Assembly: GCA_934317845.1 (NCBI GenBank)
Contig: CAKRES010000003.1
Coordinates: 112,209-176,208, forward strand
DNA length: 64,000 nucleotides
From: an uncultured Lachnospiraceae bacterium
GTDB taxonomy: Bacteria; Bacillota; Clostridia; Lachnospirales; Lachnospiraceae
Reading direction: 5' to 3'
The notes beneath the pieces were generated by a model that was not told where the DNA came from, made no database searches, and saw only the letters and a program-made list of their open reading frames with translations. Made by a program: the position numbers and the translations under genes. This document shows, piece by piece, positions 43,792-52,566 of the stretch. The first letter of the stretch is position 1, and each line of letters opens with the position of its first letter.

Positions 43792-43817
43792 CGAATGGAC
43801 TTTGGTTGTGGTATAGT
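43788..43817 (+). promoter_or_regulatory. Sigma-A promoter of rpmG-secE-nusG-rplK-rplA
   Basis: TTGACG (43788-43793), 18-base spacer, TATAGT (43812-43817). The -35 covers the TGA stop of the previous gene. Confidence 0.75.
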
Positions 43818-43886
43818 ATTCTAGCGATGGAAGAAGGTCTTTTTTTTATGCCTTAAATTATTAAAAAACAAATGGAGGTGGAAGTT

Positions 43887-44036
43887 GTGCGCGTAAAAAT
43901 CACATTGGCATGTACAGATTGTAAGCAGCGTAATTACAATATGACAAAGGATAAGAAAACACATCCTGATCGTATGGAAACGAAGAAGTATTGTCCATTC
44001 TGTAAGAAACATACTCTTCATAAAGAAACTAAGTAA
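43887..44036 (+). CDS. rpmG: 50S ribosomal protein L33
   Basis: 49 residues from GTG 43887 after GGAGGTGG. L33 belongs to the large ribosomal subunit. MRVKITLACTDCKQRNYNMT, then YCPFCKKHTLHKETK; four cysteines (CTDC, CPFC) make this the zinc-binding form. It heads the secE-nusG operon, the usual Firmicutes order. Confidence 0.93.
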   Translation: MRVKITLACTDCKQRNYNMTKDKKTHPDRMETKKYCPFCKKHTLHKETK

Positions 44037-44063
44037 TTAAGCTGATCGGAGTGGAGGTATCAT

Positions 44064-44261
44064 ATGGGTGATGCAAGTAATAGCCAGAAGGGAAACTGGT
44101 TTAAATCTGTGAAAGCAGAGTTCAAAAAGATCATATGGCCGGGAAAAAAAGAGTTAGCAAAACAGACAGGTGTTGTTTTGGCTGCTGCGATCGTCATTGG
44201 TATAATTGTTGCAATTATTGATATGGGTATCCAGTACGGGATCCAGTTTTTAATGCAGTAA
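44064..44261 (+). CDS. secE: SecE, preprotein translocase subunit
   Basis: 65 residues. SecE stabilises the SecY channel. KAEFKKIIWPGKKELAKQT is the conserved amphipathic helix and is followed by one transmembrane helix (VVLAAAIVIGIIVAIIDMGI). GGAGGT lies upstream, and nusG begins 17 bases later. Confidence 0.94.
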   Translation: MGDASNSQKGNWFKSVKAEFKKIIWPGKKELAKQTGVVLAAAIVIGIIVAIIDMGIQYGIQFLMQ

Positions 44262-44278
44262 GGGACAGGTGATCAAGT

Positions 44279-44800
44279 ATGGCAGACGAAGCAAAATGGT
44301 ATGTTGCTCATACCTATTCCGGCTATGAGAACAAAGTAAAAACCACAATTGAGAAAACAGTGGAGAACCAAAAGCTTAACGATCAGATTCAGGAGGTCAT
44401 GGTTCCGGTACAGACCGTAATGGAGTCAAAGAATGATACCAAACGGGAAGTGCAGCGGAAACTGTTTCCTGGTTATGTACTGGTGAAGATGGTGATGAAT
44501 GACGATACCTGGTACGTTGTTCGTAACACAAGAGGTGTGACAGGGTTTGTCGGACCTGGATCCAAACCGGTGCCGCTGACAGAAGAAGAGATGCGGAAAA
44601 TGGGTGTACTGCAGAGCAGAAAGGTAAGCCTGGATGTAAATGTAGGCGATTCTGTAAAAGTAGTATCCGGACCTTGGGCTGATACAGAATCTGTTGTTAA
44701 GAGTGTCAACGAGCAGAAAGAGAAAGTAACCATCGTTGTTGACGTCTTAGGAAGAGATAGTACGGTCGAGATTGATTTCTCAGATATTCAGAAGTTATAG
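44279..44800 (+). CDS. nusG: NusG, transcription elongation/antitermination factor
   Basis: 173 residues, ATG 44279 after GGTGAT. NusG couples RNA polymerase to Rho or the ribosome. The N-terminal NGN domain shows WYVAHTYSGYENKVKT, FPGYVLVKMVMND and GFVGPGSKP; the C-terminal KOW domain shows VGDSVKVVSGPWADTE. Complete length. Confidence 0.96.
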   Translation: MADEAKWYVAHTYSGYENKVKTTIEKTVENQKLNDQIQEVMVPVQTVMESKNDTKREVQRKLFPGYVLVKMVMNDDTWYVVRNTRGVTGFVGPGSKPVPLTEEEMRKMGVLQSRKVSLDVNVGDSVKVVSGPWADTESVVKSVNEQKEKVTIVVDVLGRDSTVEIDFSDIQKL

Positions 44801-44832
44801 GATTTTTATATAAGTGATTATATAAAGAGCGA

Positions 44833-44861
44833 GTGGGAGGGCTTAAATCCCGCAAAACCAC
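44833..44861 (+). promoter_or_regulatory. L1-binding-site mimic in the rplK leader
   Basis: GTGG (44833-44836), GA bulge, GGG, loop, CCC, GCAAAA, CCAC (44858-44861). The order and flanks (GTGGGAGG and ACCAC) imitate the L1-binding stem of 23S rRNA, as in known L1 autoregulation. It sits 23 bases before rplK. Confidence 0.6.
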
Positions 44862-44883
44862 AATTTTCAGGAGGTGCGCTAGA

Positions 44884-45309
44884 ATGGCGAAAAAAGTTAC
44901 AGGTTATATCAAGTTACAGATTCCAGCAGGTAAGGCAACACCTGCACCACCAGTTGGTCCTGCATTAGGTCAGCACGGTGTGAATATCGTAGAATTTACC
45001 AAGCAGTTCAATGCAAAGACTGCAGACCAGGGTGATATGATCATCCCAGTTGTAATTACAGTATATCAGGATAGAAGTTTTAGCTTCGTTACTAAGACTC
45101 CTCCGGCAGCTGTATTATTAAAGAAAGCATGTAAGATCCAGTCTGGTGCTGCAAACTCTAAGAAAGAGACAGTAGCAACCATTTCTAAGGCTGAGGTACA
45201 GAAGATTGCTGAATTAAAGATGCCAGACTTGAATGCTGGCAGCATTGAGGCAGCGATCAGCATGATTTCAGGTACTGCAAGAAGTATGGGTATCAAGGTA
45301 GAGGACTAA
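44884..45309 (+). CDS. rplK: 50S ribosomal protein L11
   Basis: 141 residues. L11 sits at the base of the ribosomal stalk and is needed for RelA and factor function. MAKKVTGYIKLQIPAGKATP then PVGPALGQHGVNI are conserved; the C-terminal RNA-binding part has DLNAGSIEAAISMISGTARSMGI. ATG 44884 is used (CAGGAGG upstream); the open frame before it covers the leader. Confidence 0.96.
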   Translation: MAKKVTGYIKLQIPAGKATPAPPVGPALGQHGVNIVEFTKQFNAKTADQGDMIIPVVITVYQDRSFSFVTKTPPAAVLLKKACKIQSGAANSKKETVATISKAEVQKIAELKMPDLNAGSIEAAISMISGTARSMGIKVED

Positions 45310-45358
45310 GAAAGACTTCGTTACCGGATAGTCATCGAAAAAGGAAAGTTACGATATA

Positions 45359-45387
45359 GTGGGAGGGTTTCTTCCCGATATTACCAC
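45359..45387 (+). promoter_or_regulatory. Second L1-binding-site mimic, in the rplA leader
   Basis: GTGG (45359-45362), GA, GGG, TTTCTT, CCC, GATATTA, CCAC (45384-45387), followed at once by AGGAGG. Same plan as the site before rplK. It would let L1 repress its own translation. Confidence 0.62.
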
Positions 45388-45403
45388 AGGAGGTTAATAT
45401 ATT

Positions 45404-46096
45404 ATGAAAAAAGGTAAGAGATATGTAGAAGCTGCAAAACTGGTAGACAAAGCAGCAACTTATGATGTAGCGGAAGCAGTTTCTTTAGTAAAGAAATCTG
45501 CAAGCGCAAAATTTGACGAGACAGTCGAAGCTCATATTCGATTAGGTGTAGATAGCCGTCATGCAGATCAGCAGGTTCGTGGTGCGGTAGTACTTCCACA
45601 CGGAACAGGTAAAACGGTTCGTGTATTAGTATTTGCAAAGGGACCAAAGGCTGATGAGGCTCAGGCAGCAGGTGCTGACTTCGTAGGAGCAGAGGATTTA
45701 ATTCCAAAGATCCAGAACGAAGGATGGTTAGATTTTGATGTTGTTGTAGCAACTCCTGATATGATGGGTGTTGTAGGACGTTTGGGACGTGTATTAGGAC
45801 CAAAAGGATTAATGCCAAATCCAAAAGCTGGTACCGTAACAATGGACGTAACCAAGGCGATCGAAGACATCAAAGCTGGTAAGATCGAGTATAGATTAGA
45901 CAAAGCTAATATTATCCATGTGCCAATTGGAAAGGCTTCTTTCTCAGAGGAGCAGTTAGCGGACAACTTCCAGACGCTTATTGATGCAGTGATCAAAGCA
46001 AAACCATCTTCTGCTAAGGGAACTTATTTAAGAAGTGTAACGATTGCTTCTACCATGGGACCTGGCGTGAAGTTAAACACGACAAAGTTCATGTAA
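45404..46096 (+). CDS. rplA: 50S ribosomal protein L1
   Basis: 230 residues. L1 forms the mobile stalk over the E site and is the classic autorepressor of its operon. MKKGKRYVEAAKLVDKAATYD and GTGKTVRVLVFAKGPKADEA are conserved, followed by GRLGRVLGPKGLMPNPKAGT, the L1 signature. Ribosome site AGGAGG at 45389. Terminator follows. Confidence 0.96.
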   Translation: MKKGKRYVEAAKLVDKAATYDVAEAVSLVKKSASAKFDETVEAHIRLGVDSRHADQQVRGAVVLPHGTGKTVRVLVFAKGPKADEAQAAGADFVGAEDLIPKIQNEGWLDFDVVVATPDMMGVVGRLGRVLGPKGLMPNPKAGTVTMDVTKAIEDIKAGKIEYRLDKANIIHVPIGKASFSEEQLADNFQTLIDAVIKAKPSSAKGTYLRSVTIASTMGPGVKLNTTKFM

Positions 46097-46118
46097 TTTG
46101 AGATTGTATCAAATAAAT

Positions 46119-46151
46119 AAAAGGCTACCGTGTCGAAGCGGTAGCCTTTTT
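46119..46151 (+). terminator. Intrinsic terminator after rplA
   Basis: AAAAGGCTACCG/CGGTAGCCTTTT with an 8-base loop and T run. It cuts the operon before the intruding glycosyltransferase. Confidence 0.87.
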
Positions 46152-46174
46152 AAAAGAAAAGGGGAGCAGTTAGG

Positions 46175-47347
46175 ATGAAGATTTTGTTTTTGGATGCCCC
46201 GGTATTTGCCAAACAGGATATGATAGCAGCGTGGAAAAAGCAGGGAGCAGAAGTAGAGCTTTGGTATGAAGAAGCCTGCTATGACAGGGAAAATGAAGCA
46301 TTTGACCGGCAGTGGAAAGAAAAACTGCAAAGTGCGGCATATGATGCAGTCTTTTCTTTTAATTATTTTCCGGCACTTTCCAGAGGGTGTCAGGCATGCG
46401 GAGTTTTGTATTTCTCGTATGTGTATGACAGTCCCCATGTGGCATTGTTTTCCAAAACGGTTGTTAATCCGGTGAATCATATTTTTGTATTTGACCGGAA
46501 AATGGCAGAAAAATTACAGCGGCGCGGGATAAAGACGGTTTACTATCTGCCGTTGGCAGTGAATGTGGAACGACTTGATGAGATCACATTATCGGAGGAG
46601 CAGAAAAAGCAGCTTGCATCAGATGTCTCTTTTGTCGGTTCCATGTATGATGAAACGCATGACTTCTATTCCCGTTTGGGAAAACTGCCTGCGTATTGGA
46701 AAGGCTATTTTGATGCGGTGAGTGAAGCACAGATGAAGGTGCAGGGATATTCTTTTTTGGAACAGGCACTGTCGAAGGAAGCTCTGCAGCAGCTTCAGCA
46801 ATGTCTTCCTTATCAGACACAACCGGATGGCATGGAGGATGCTTCTTATTTTTATTCCCAGTATGTACTGGCAAGGCATGTGACCAGCCTGGAGCGCAGA
46901 CGGCTGCTTGCAAGCGTGGCAAAAAAAGCACAGGTGAAATTATATACGCACCAAAAGCCGGAAGATATTCCGGGGGTGACTTATATTGGACCGATCGACT
47001 GGGAAGAGAGTGCTCCGGCGGTATTTCGCTGTAGTAAGATCAATTTAAACATTTCTCTTCGGAGTATTGAGAGTGGTATCCCTCTTCGGGCATTTGAAAT
47101 TATGGGCGCAGGCGGATTTTTGCTGACGAATTATCAGGCAGACTTTCTCGATTATTTTACACCGGGACAGGATTATGTGTATTATGAAAGTGAACAGGAT
47201 CTGGTGGACAAGACAGTATACTATCTGACACATGAAGAGGAACGGGTCGCCATTGCGCAGAATGGTTATCAGAAGGTAAAACAGTTTCACAGCTTTTCGG
47301 ATCGCCTTGCTTTGATGCTTGAAGTTGCAGGAATTTCAGGAAAATGA
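46175..47347 (+). CDS. CgeB-type glycosyltransferase, copy 2, between rplA and rplJ
   Basis: 390 residues with AAAGGGGAG upstream. Clearly a paralogue of the gene at 41463: matching segments include SDVSFVGSMYDE, SKINLNISLRSIESGIPLRAFEIMGAGGFLLTN and FLDYFTPGQDYVYYESEQD. CgeB/DUF3880-type, GT-B fold, cytosolic. Between rplA and rplJ most Firmicutes have only the L10 leader; here a terminator precedes this gene and the rplJ promoter follows directly, so it is an insertion. No own promoter is clear; it may depend on read-through from rplA. Target probably a surface or flagellar glycan. Confidence 0.82.
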   Translation: MKILFLDAPVFAKQDMIAAWKKQGAEVELWYEEACYDRENEAFDRQWKEKLQSAAYDAVFSFNYFPALSRGCQACGVLYFSYVYDSPHVALFSKTVVNPVNHIFVFDRKMAEKLQRRGIKTVYYLPLAVNVERLDEITLSEEQKKQLASDVSFVGSMYDETHDFYSRLGKLPAYWKGYFDAVSEAQMKVQGYSFLEQALSKEALQQLQQCLPYQTQPDGMEDASYFYSQYVLARHVTSLERRRLLASVAKKAQVKLYTHQKPEDIPGVTYIGPIDWEESAPAVFRCSKINLNISLRSIESGIPLRAFEIMGAGGFLLTNYQADFLDYFTPGQDYVYYESEQDLVDKTVYYLTHEEERVAIAQNGYQKVKQFHSFSDRLALMLEVAGISGK

Positions 47348-47356
47348 AAAAAACAG

Positions 47357-47385
47357 TTGACAAGTGGCAGAAGGTAGTGTATCTT
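47357..47385 (+). promoter_or_regulatory. Sigma-A promoter of rplJ-rplL
   Basis: TTGACA (47357-47362), 17-base spacer, TATCTT (47380-47385). Confidence 0.8.
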
Positions 47386-47394
47386 ATATGAGGA

Positions 47395-47522
47395 TTAACC
47401 GCCGAAGACAGCAGGTATCGTGTTTCGATGTAAGTATTACACCTGCCGAGGATGTATGATTCACTATGAATGTTTATTTGTATGATTCTTACACTCTATG
47501 TCTGAGGACATAGAGTTTTTTA
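47395..47522 (+). ncRNA. L10 leader RNA
   Basis: The core CGAAGACAGCAGGT ... ACCTGCCGAGG (47403-47451) is the conserved L10 leader. L10(L12) binding to it controls rplJL. It ends in a terminator stem ACTCTATGTC/GACATAGAGT (47493-47516) with a T run, so control is by transcription attenuation. Confidence 0.9.
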
Positions 47523-47564
47523 GTTTTACCGGTCGGTTAAAATAAATATAGGAGGAAGAATAAC

Positions 47565-48059
47565 GTGGCTAAGATTGAATTAAAGCAACCAATCGTAGAA
47601 GAGATCAAAGCGAACTTGGAAGATGCTCAGGCCGTTGTATTAGTCGATTACCGTGGATTGACTGTAGAAGAGGATACAAAACTTCGTAAGCAGTTAAGAG
47701 AGAACGATGTGATCTACAAAGTATACAAAAATACAATGGTAAACTTAGCAGTAAAGGGAACTGAGTTAGAAGAAATCACAAAGGACTTAGAAGGACCTAC
47801 TGCTGTGGCTATTTCCAAGACAGATGCAACTGCTCCTGCCCGTTTCCTTTGCAAGTTTGCAAAGACTGCACCGGCATTAGAAGTGAAATCTGGTATCGTA
47901 GATGGCGTATACTATGATAAAGCTGGTATCGAGGTTTTATCCAACATCCCATCAAGAGACGAGTTACTTTCCAAATTACTGGGAAGTATCCAGTCACCAA
48001 TTACAAACTTTGCTCGTGTTATTAAGCAGATCGCTGAAAGCAAAGAAGCAGAGGCTTAA
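47565..48059 (+). CDS. rplJ: 50S ribosomal protein L10
   Basis: 164 residues from GTG 47565 (GGAGGAAG upstream). L10 anchors L7/L12 dimers to the stalk. ELKQPIVEEIKANLEDAQAVVLVDYRGLTVEEDTKLRKQLRE is typical. The leader before it is the L10 element. rplL follows after 43 bases. Confidence 0.96.
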   Translation: MAKIELKQPIVEEIKANLEDAQAVVLVDYRGLTVEEDTKLRKQLRENDVIYKVYKNTMVNLAVKGTELEEITKDLEGPTAVAISKTDATAPARFLCKFAKTAPALEVKSGIVDGVYYDKAGIEVLSNIPSRDELLSKLLGSIQSPITNFARVIKQIAESKEAEA

Positions 48060-48102
48060 GATGTATTAAAAACAAAAACAAAGAATATGGAGGAATTATA
48101 TT

Positions 48103-48477
48103 ATGGCAATGTCAACTCAGGAATTAATTGATGCAATCAAAGAGTTATCAGTATTAGAATTAAACGACTTAGTAAAAGCTTGTGAGGAAGAGTTTGGTGT
48201 TTCTGCAGCAGCAGGTGTTGTTGTAGCAGCAGCAGGTGCAGCAGGCGGAGAAGCAGCTGCAGAGAAGGACGAGTTTGATGTAGAGTTAACTGAAGTTGGA
48301 GCAAACAAGGTTAAGGTTATCAAGGTTGTTCGCGAAGTAACCGGTTTAGGTCTTAAGGAAGCTAAGGAAGTTGTAGATAACGCTCCTAAGGTAGTAAAAG
48401 AGGGTGCTTCTAAGGACGAGGCTGAGGACATCAAGACGAAGTTAGAGGCTGAAGGTGCTAAGGTTACATTAAAGTAA
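48103..48477 (+). CDS. rplL: 50S ribosomal protein L7/L12
   Basis: 124 residues. Recruits translation GTPases. STQELIDAIKELSVLELNDLVKACEEEFGVSAAAG, an Ala-rich hinge, and the C-terminal EFDVELTEVGANKVKVIKVVREVTGLGLKEAKEVVD are diagnostic. Strong terminator follows. Confidence 0.97.
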   Translation: MAMSTQELIDAIKELSVLELNDLVKACEEEFGVSAAAGVVVAAAGAAGGEAAAEKDEFDVELTEVGANKVKVIKVVREVTGLGLKEAKEVVDNAPKVVKEGASKDEAEDIKTKLEAEGAKVTLK

Positions 48478-48498
48478 TCAAAGAAACAGAATGCTTTG

Positions 48499-48530
48499 AA
48501 AGAGATGACAGATCTGTCATCTCTTTTTTT
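48499..48530 (+). terminator. Intrinsic terminator after rplL
   Basis: AAGAGATGACAGA/TCTGTCATCTCTT, nearly loopless palindrome with a T run. Confidence 0.85.
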
Positions 48531-48572
48531 GTAAAAAGAACGCTGGTTGAGAAAAAAATGACAAAAAATAGT

Positions 48573-48601
48573 TTGACAAGGCTTGACTCTTGTGATAATA
48601 T
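48573..48601 (+). promoter_or_regulatory. Sigma-A promoter of rpoB-rpoC
   Basis: TTGACA (48573-48578), 17-base spacer, TAATAT (48596-48601). The leader to 48697 contains GTATCT...AGATAC arms that may fold; no known element recognised. Confidence 0.8.
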
Positions 48602-48697
48602 AGGAAAATGTATCAGTATGGGTTAATATGCACATAGTATCTGTCGCGGGGAAGCTTATATGAGATACATACTAATATGTAAGAGGTGAAAAACTCA

Positions 48698-51600
48698 ATG
48701 AAGAAAAACAGAATCAATCTAATCGAATCTGGCAAGGGTAAGCGTCTTAGCTACGCACGCAAAAAAGAAGTACTTGACATGCCAAATCTGATTGAAGTTC
48801 AGAAGGATTCTTATCAGTGGTTTCTTGAGGAAGGCTTAAAAGAAGCATTTCTTGATGTGATGCCAATTGAGGATCGTGCCGGGGACTTCAGCCTGTCGTA
48901 TGTGAGTCATCATTTCTCCTATGATGAGATCAAGTATACGATCGAGCAGTGTAAAGAGTATGGTGTCACCTACGCGGTACCGTTAAAGGTAAAACTTGCT
49001 TTACGCAACATGAAAGAAGAGTCCGATGAAATTCTTGAGAATGAGATTTTCATGGGTGAGTTGCCAATGATGACAGAAACAGGTACCTTTGTGATCAACG
49101 GTGCGGAACGTGTTATTGTCAGTCAGTTGGTTCGTTCTCCTGGTGTGTATTTCACAGAAGGAAAGGACAAGATTGGTAAGTCTTTATATAATTCACAGGT
49201 TATACCAAATCGTGGTGCATGGTTAGAGTACGAGACTGATTCTAACGATGTTTTTTATGTGCGTGTGGATCGTACCAGAAAGGTTCCGGTTACGGTATTG
49301 ATCCGTGCTCTTGGCGTTGGTACGAATGCAGAGATTCAGGAACTTTTTGGAGAAGATGTGAAATTCACCGCAACATTGGAGAAAGATCCTTCTACCGATT
49401 ATAAGAGCGGTCTGGAAGAGTTATATAAGAAGATCAAACCGGGTGATCCATTCTCTGAAGATAATGCCCGCAATTTGATTCACGGAATGTTTTTCGATGC
49501 CTCTAAATACGATCTGGCAAAGGTAGGTCGTTATAAATTTAATAAGAAATTAGCCTTAAGAAACCGTGTGAAAGGTTTTGTATTGGCAGAGGATGCGATT
49601 GATCCAACTACCGGTGAGGTGTTGGTGGAGGCTGGTACACAGCTTACTGCTGAGCTGGCAGATAAGATCCAGTATGCAGCGGTTGACTATATTATGGCAG
49701 AGTACGAGGATCTGGAGAGAGGAACACAGTCTGTCAAAGTTTTAAGCAACAAGATGGTTGATATTACCAAGTGGGTAGATATTGACGAGAAGGAAGCGCG
49801 TGCCTTAGGTGTTACAGAGGAAGTTTATTATCCGGAACTCAGTAAATTGTTGGAGGAGTACGGTGCAGATTTAGATGCACTGAAAAAAGCAATTTCCAGA
49901 GATATTCCGGAATTGATTCCAAAGCACATTACGATTGAAGATATCTTCGCATCGATCAATTATAATATTCATTTACAGTATGGACTGGGTAACTTTGATG
50001 ACATCGATCACTTAGGTAACCGTCGTATCCGTGCGGTAGGTGAGCTGTTACAGAACCAGTACCGTGTTGGTCTGACCCGTTTAGAGCGTATGGTACGTGA
50101 GAAAATGCAGACGATGGATGAGGAGAATATCACCATCCAGTCCCTGATCAATATCAAGCCGGTAACAGGTGCGATCAAAGAGTTCTTTGGAAGCTCTCAG
50201 TTATCCCAGTTTATGGATCAGAACAACCCGCTTTCCGAGCTGACGCACAAGCGTCGTCTGTCAGCCTTAGGACCTGGTGGTTTGAGCCGTGACCGTGCCG
50301 GATTTGAGGTGCGTGATGTACATTATACCCACTATGGCCGTATGTGTCCGATCGAGACTCCTGAGGGACCAAACATCGGTCTGATCAACTCTCTGGCAAC
50401 GTATGCAAGAATCAACGAATATGGTTTTGTTGAGGCTCCATATTTAAAATGTGATAAGTCAGATCCGAAGAATCCTCGCGTTACCGATGAGGTAATATAT
50501 CTGACTGCGGATGAAGAAGATAATTATACCGTTGCACAGGCGAATGAGAAGCTTGATGAGAATGGATATTTTGTAAATAATAACGTATCCGGACGTTACC
50601 GCGAGGAGACTTCCGAATTTCCAAAATCCAGAATTGATATGATGGACGTTTCTCCACGTATGGTATTCTCTGTGGCAACCTCCATGATCCCATTCCTGGA
50701 GAATGACGATGCGAACCGTGCCCTGATGGGATCAAACATGCAGCGTCAGGCAGTTCCTCTTCTGATCACAGAAGCTCCTGTAGTAGGAACCGGTATGGAA
50801 GAAAAGGCAGCAGTAGATTCCGGTGTTTGTATTGTGGCACGAAACAATGGTGTAGTTGAGATTTCTTCCAGCACACAGATCGTGATCCGCAATGAGGATG
50901 GCAATAAAGACGTATATAATCTGATCAAGTTCGCAAGAAGCAACCAGAGCAACTGTATGAACCAGCGTCCGATCGTTTACAAAGGGGATGTAGTAAAGAA
51001 AGGTGAGGTCATTGCTGACGGTGCTTCTACAAAGAACGGAGAGATCGCACTTGGTAAAAATCCATTGATCGGTTTCATGACGTGGGAAGGTTATAACTAC
51101 GAGGATGCTGTATTGATGAGTGAACGTATGGTGCAGGATGATGTCTATACGTCTGTTCATATTGAGAAATATGTAGCAGAGGCAAGAGATACCAAGCTTG
51201 GACCGGAAGAGATCACAAAGGATTTAGCAGGTCTTGGTGAAGATGTATTAAAGGATCTGGACGAAAATGGTATTATCCGTGTTGGTGCTGAGGTACGTGC
51301 CGGAGATATTCTGGTTGGTAAAGTAACACCAAAGGGAGAGACAGAGCTTACCGCAGAAGAGCGTCTGCTTCGTGCTATTTTCGGCGAAAAGGCAAGAGAA
51401 GTACGTGATACCTCTCTTCGTGTTCCACATGGTGCGTATGGTGTCATCATGAGTACACAGGTATTTACCCGTGAGAATAAAGACGAGATGGGACCTGGTG
51501 TCAACAAGTCCGTCAACGTATATATTGCACAGAAACGTAAGATCAGCGTAGGTGATAAGATGGCTGGTCGTCATGGTAACAAGGGTGTTATTTCCCGTAT

Positions 51601-52552
51601 CTTACCGGTAGAGGATATGCCTTTCTTACCAAATGGACGTCCGCTTGACATCGTTTTGAATCCGTTGGGTGTGCCTTCCCGTATGAATATCGGACAGGTG
51701 CTTGAGATTCACTTAAGTCTGGCAGCCAAGGTGCTTGGTATCAATGTATCCACTCCAATCTTCAACGGTGCAAACGAGGTAGACATTATGGAAACCTTAG
51801 AGCTTGCCAATGATTATGCCAACGAAGAGTGGGATGTATTTGAAGAACGCTGGGCAGACAAGGTAAATCCGGATCTGATGGATTACCTGCATGCGCATTT
51901 AGACCATAGAGCAGAGTGGAAGGGTGTTCCGATTGATCGTACCGGTAAGGTACAGCTTCGTGATGGACGTACCGGTGAAGAGTTTGACAGTCCGGTAACG
52001 ATCGGATTCATGCACTACTTGAAGCTGCATCATCTGGTTGATGATAAGATCCATGCTCGTTCTACCGGTCCTTACTCCTTAGTAACCCAGCAGCCACTGG
52101 GTGGTAAAGCACAGTTTGGTGGACAGCGTTTCGGTGAGATGGAGGTATGGGCATTAGAGGCATATGGTGCTGCATATACCCTGCAGGAGATCTTAACCGT
52201 GAAGTCCGATGATGTGGTAGGTCGTGTGAAGACATATGAGTCCATTATCAAGGGCGAGAATATTCAGGAACCGGGTGTGCCTGAGTCATTCAAGGTATTA
52301 TTAAAAGAATTCCAGTCATTAGCATTGGATATCAACGTATTAGATGAAGATGGTAATGTAGTAGAACTTCAGGAAAACGTTGATTACAGTACACGTAATC
52401 CAGAAACCGTTTCTATGATCAGCGAAAATGGTGCCGCTTCCCAGCAGTCCGACCATGTGGAGGCAGAGTTCCAGGAGAACGGCTTTGAAACTGGTGACTT
52501 AGAAGATGGTGACGACGTTTATGGTTCGGATTCAGACATGGATAACGAGTAG
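48698..52552 (+). CDS. rpoB: RNA polymerase beta subunit
   Basis: 1284 residues, ATG 48698 after AAGAGGTG. Core subunit. The rifampicin region reads GSSQLSQFMDQNNPLSE then LTHKRRLSALGPGG, the sensitive wild-type form at the Asp, His and Ser positions. Other landmarks: MCPIETPEGPNIGLI, GDKMAGRHGNKGVIS, and LGGKAQFGGQRFGEMEVWALEAYGAA. The C-terminal tail is long and acidic. rpoC starts 14 bases after the stop. Confidence 0.98.
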   Translation: MKKNRINLIESGKGKRLSYARKKEVLDMPNLIEVQKDSYQWFLEEGLKEAFLDVMPIEDRAGDFSLSYVSHHFSYDEIKYTIEQCKEYGVTYAVPLKVKLALRNMKEESDEILENEIFMGELPMMTETGTFVINGAERVIVSQLVRSPGVYFTEGKDKIGKSLYNSQVIPNRGAWLEYETDSNDVFYVRVDRTRKVPVTVLIRALGVGTNAEIQELFGEDVKFTATLEKDPSTDYKSGLEELYKKIKPGDPFSEDNARNLIHGMFFDASKYDLAKVGRYKFNKKLALRNRVKGFVLAEDAIDPTTGEVLVEAGTQLTAELADKIQYAAVDYIMAEYEDLERGTQSVKVLSNKMVDITKWVDIDEKEARALGVTEEVYYPELSKLLEEYGADLDALKKAISRDIPELIPKHITIEDIFASINYNIHLQYGLGNFDDIDHLGNRRIRAVGELLQNQYRVGLTRLERMVREKMQTMDEENITIQSLINIKPVTGAIKEFFGSSQLSQFMDQNNPLSELTHKRRLSALGPGGLSRDRAGFEVRDVHYTHYGRMCPIETPEGPNIGLINSLATYARINEYGFVEAPYLKCDKSDPKNPRVTDEVIYLTADEEDNYTVAQANEKLDENGYFVNNNVSGRYREETSEFPKSRIDMMDVSPRMVFSVATSMIPFLENDDANRALMGSNMQRQAVPLLITEAPVVGTGMEEKAAVDSGVCIVARNNGVVEISSSTQIVIRNEDGNKDVYNLIKFARSNQSNCMNQRPIVYKGDVVKKGEVIADGASTKNGEIALGKNPLIGFMTWEGYNYEDAVLMSERMVQDDVYTSVHIEKYVAEARDTKLGPEEITKDLAGLGEDVLKDLDENGIIRVGAEVRAGDILVGKVTPKGETELTAEERLLRAIFGEKAREVRDTSLRVPHGAYGVIMSTQVFTRENKDEMGPGVNKSVNVYIAQKRKISVGDKMAGRHGNKGVISRILPVEDMPFLPNGRPLDIVLNPLGVPSRMNIGQVLEIHLSLAAKVLGINVSTPIFNGANEVDIMETLELANDYANEEWDVFEERWADKVNPDLMDYLHAHLDHRAEWKGVPIDRTGKVQLRDGRTGEEFDSPVTIGFMHYLKLHHLVDDKIHARSTGPYSLVTQQPLGGKAQFGGQRFGEMEVWALEAYGAAYTLQEILTVKSDDVVGRVKTYESIIKGENIQEPGVPESFKVLLKEFQSLALDINVLDEDGNVVELQENVDYSTRNPETVSMISENGAASQQSDHVEAEFQENGFETGDLEDGDDVYGSDSDMDNE

Positions 52553-52566
52553 AAAGGAGTAACCTG

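Noticed and set aside
48117..48635. Minus-strand open frame of 172 codons over rplL
   Set aside because: Ser/Thr/Ala-rich translation is the mirror of the Ala/Glu-rich rplL codons; rplL is certain.
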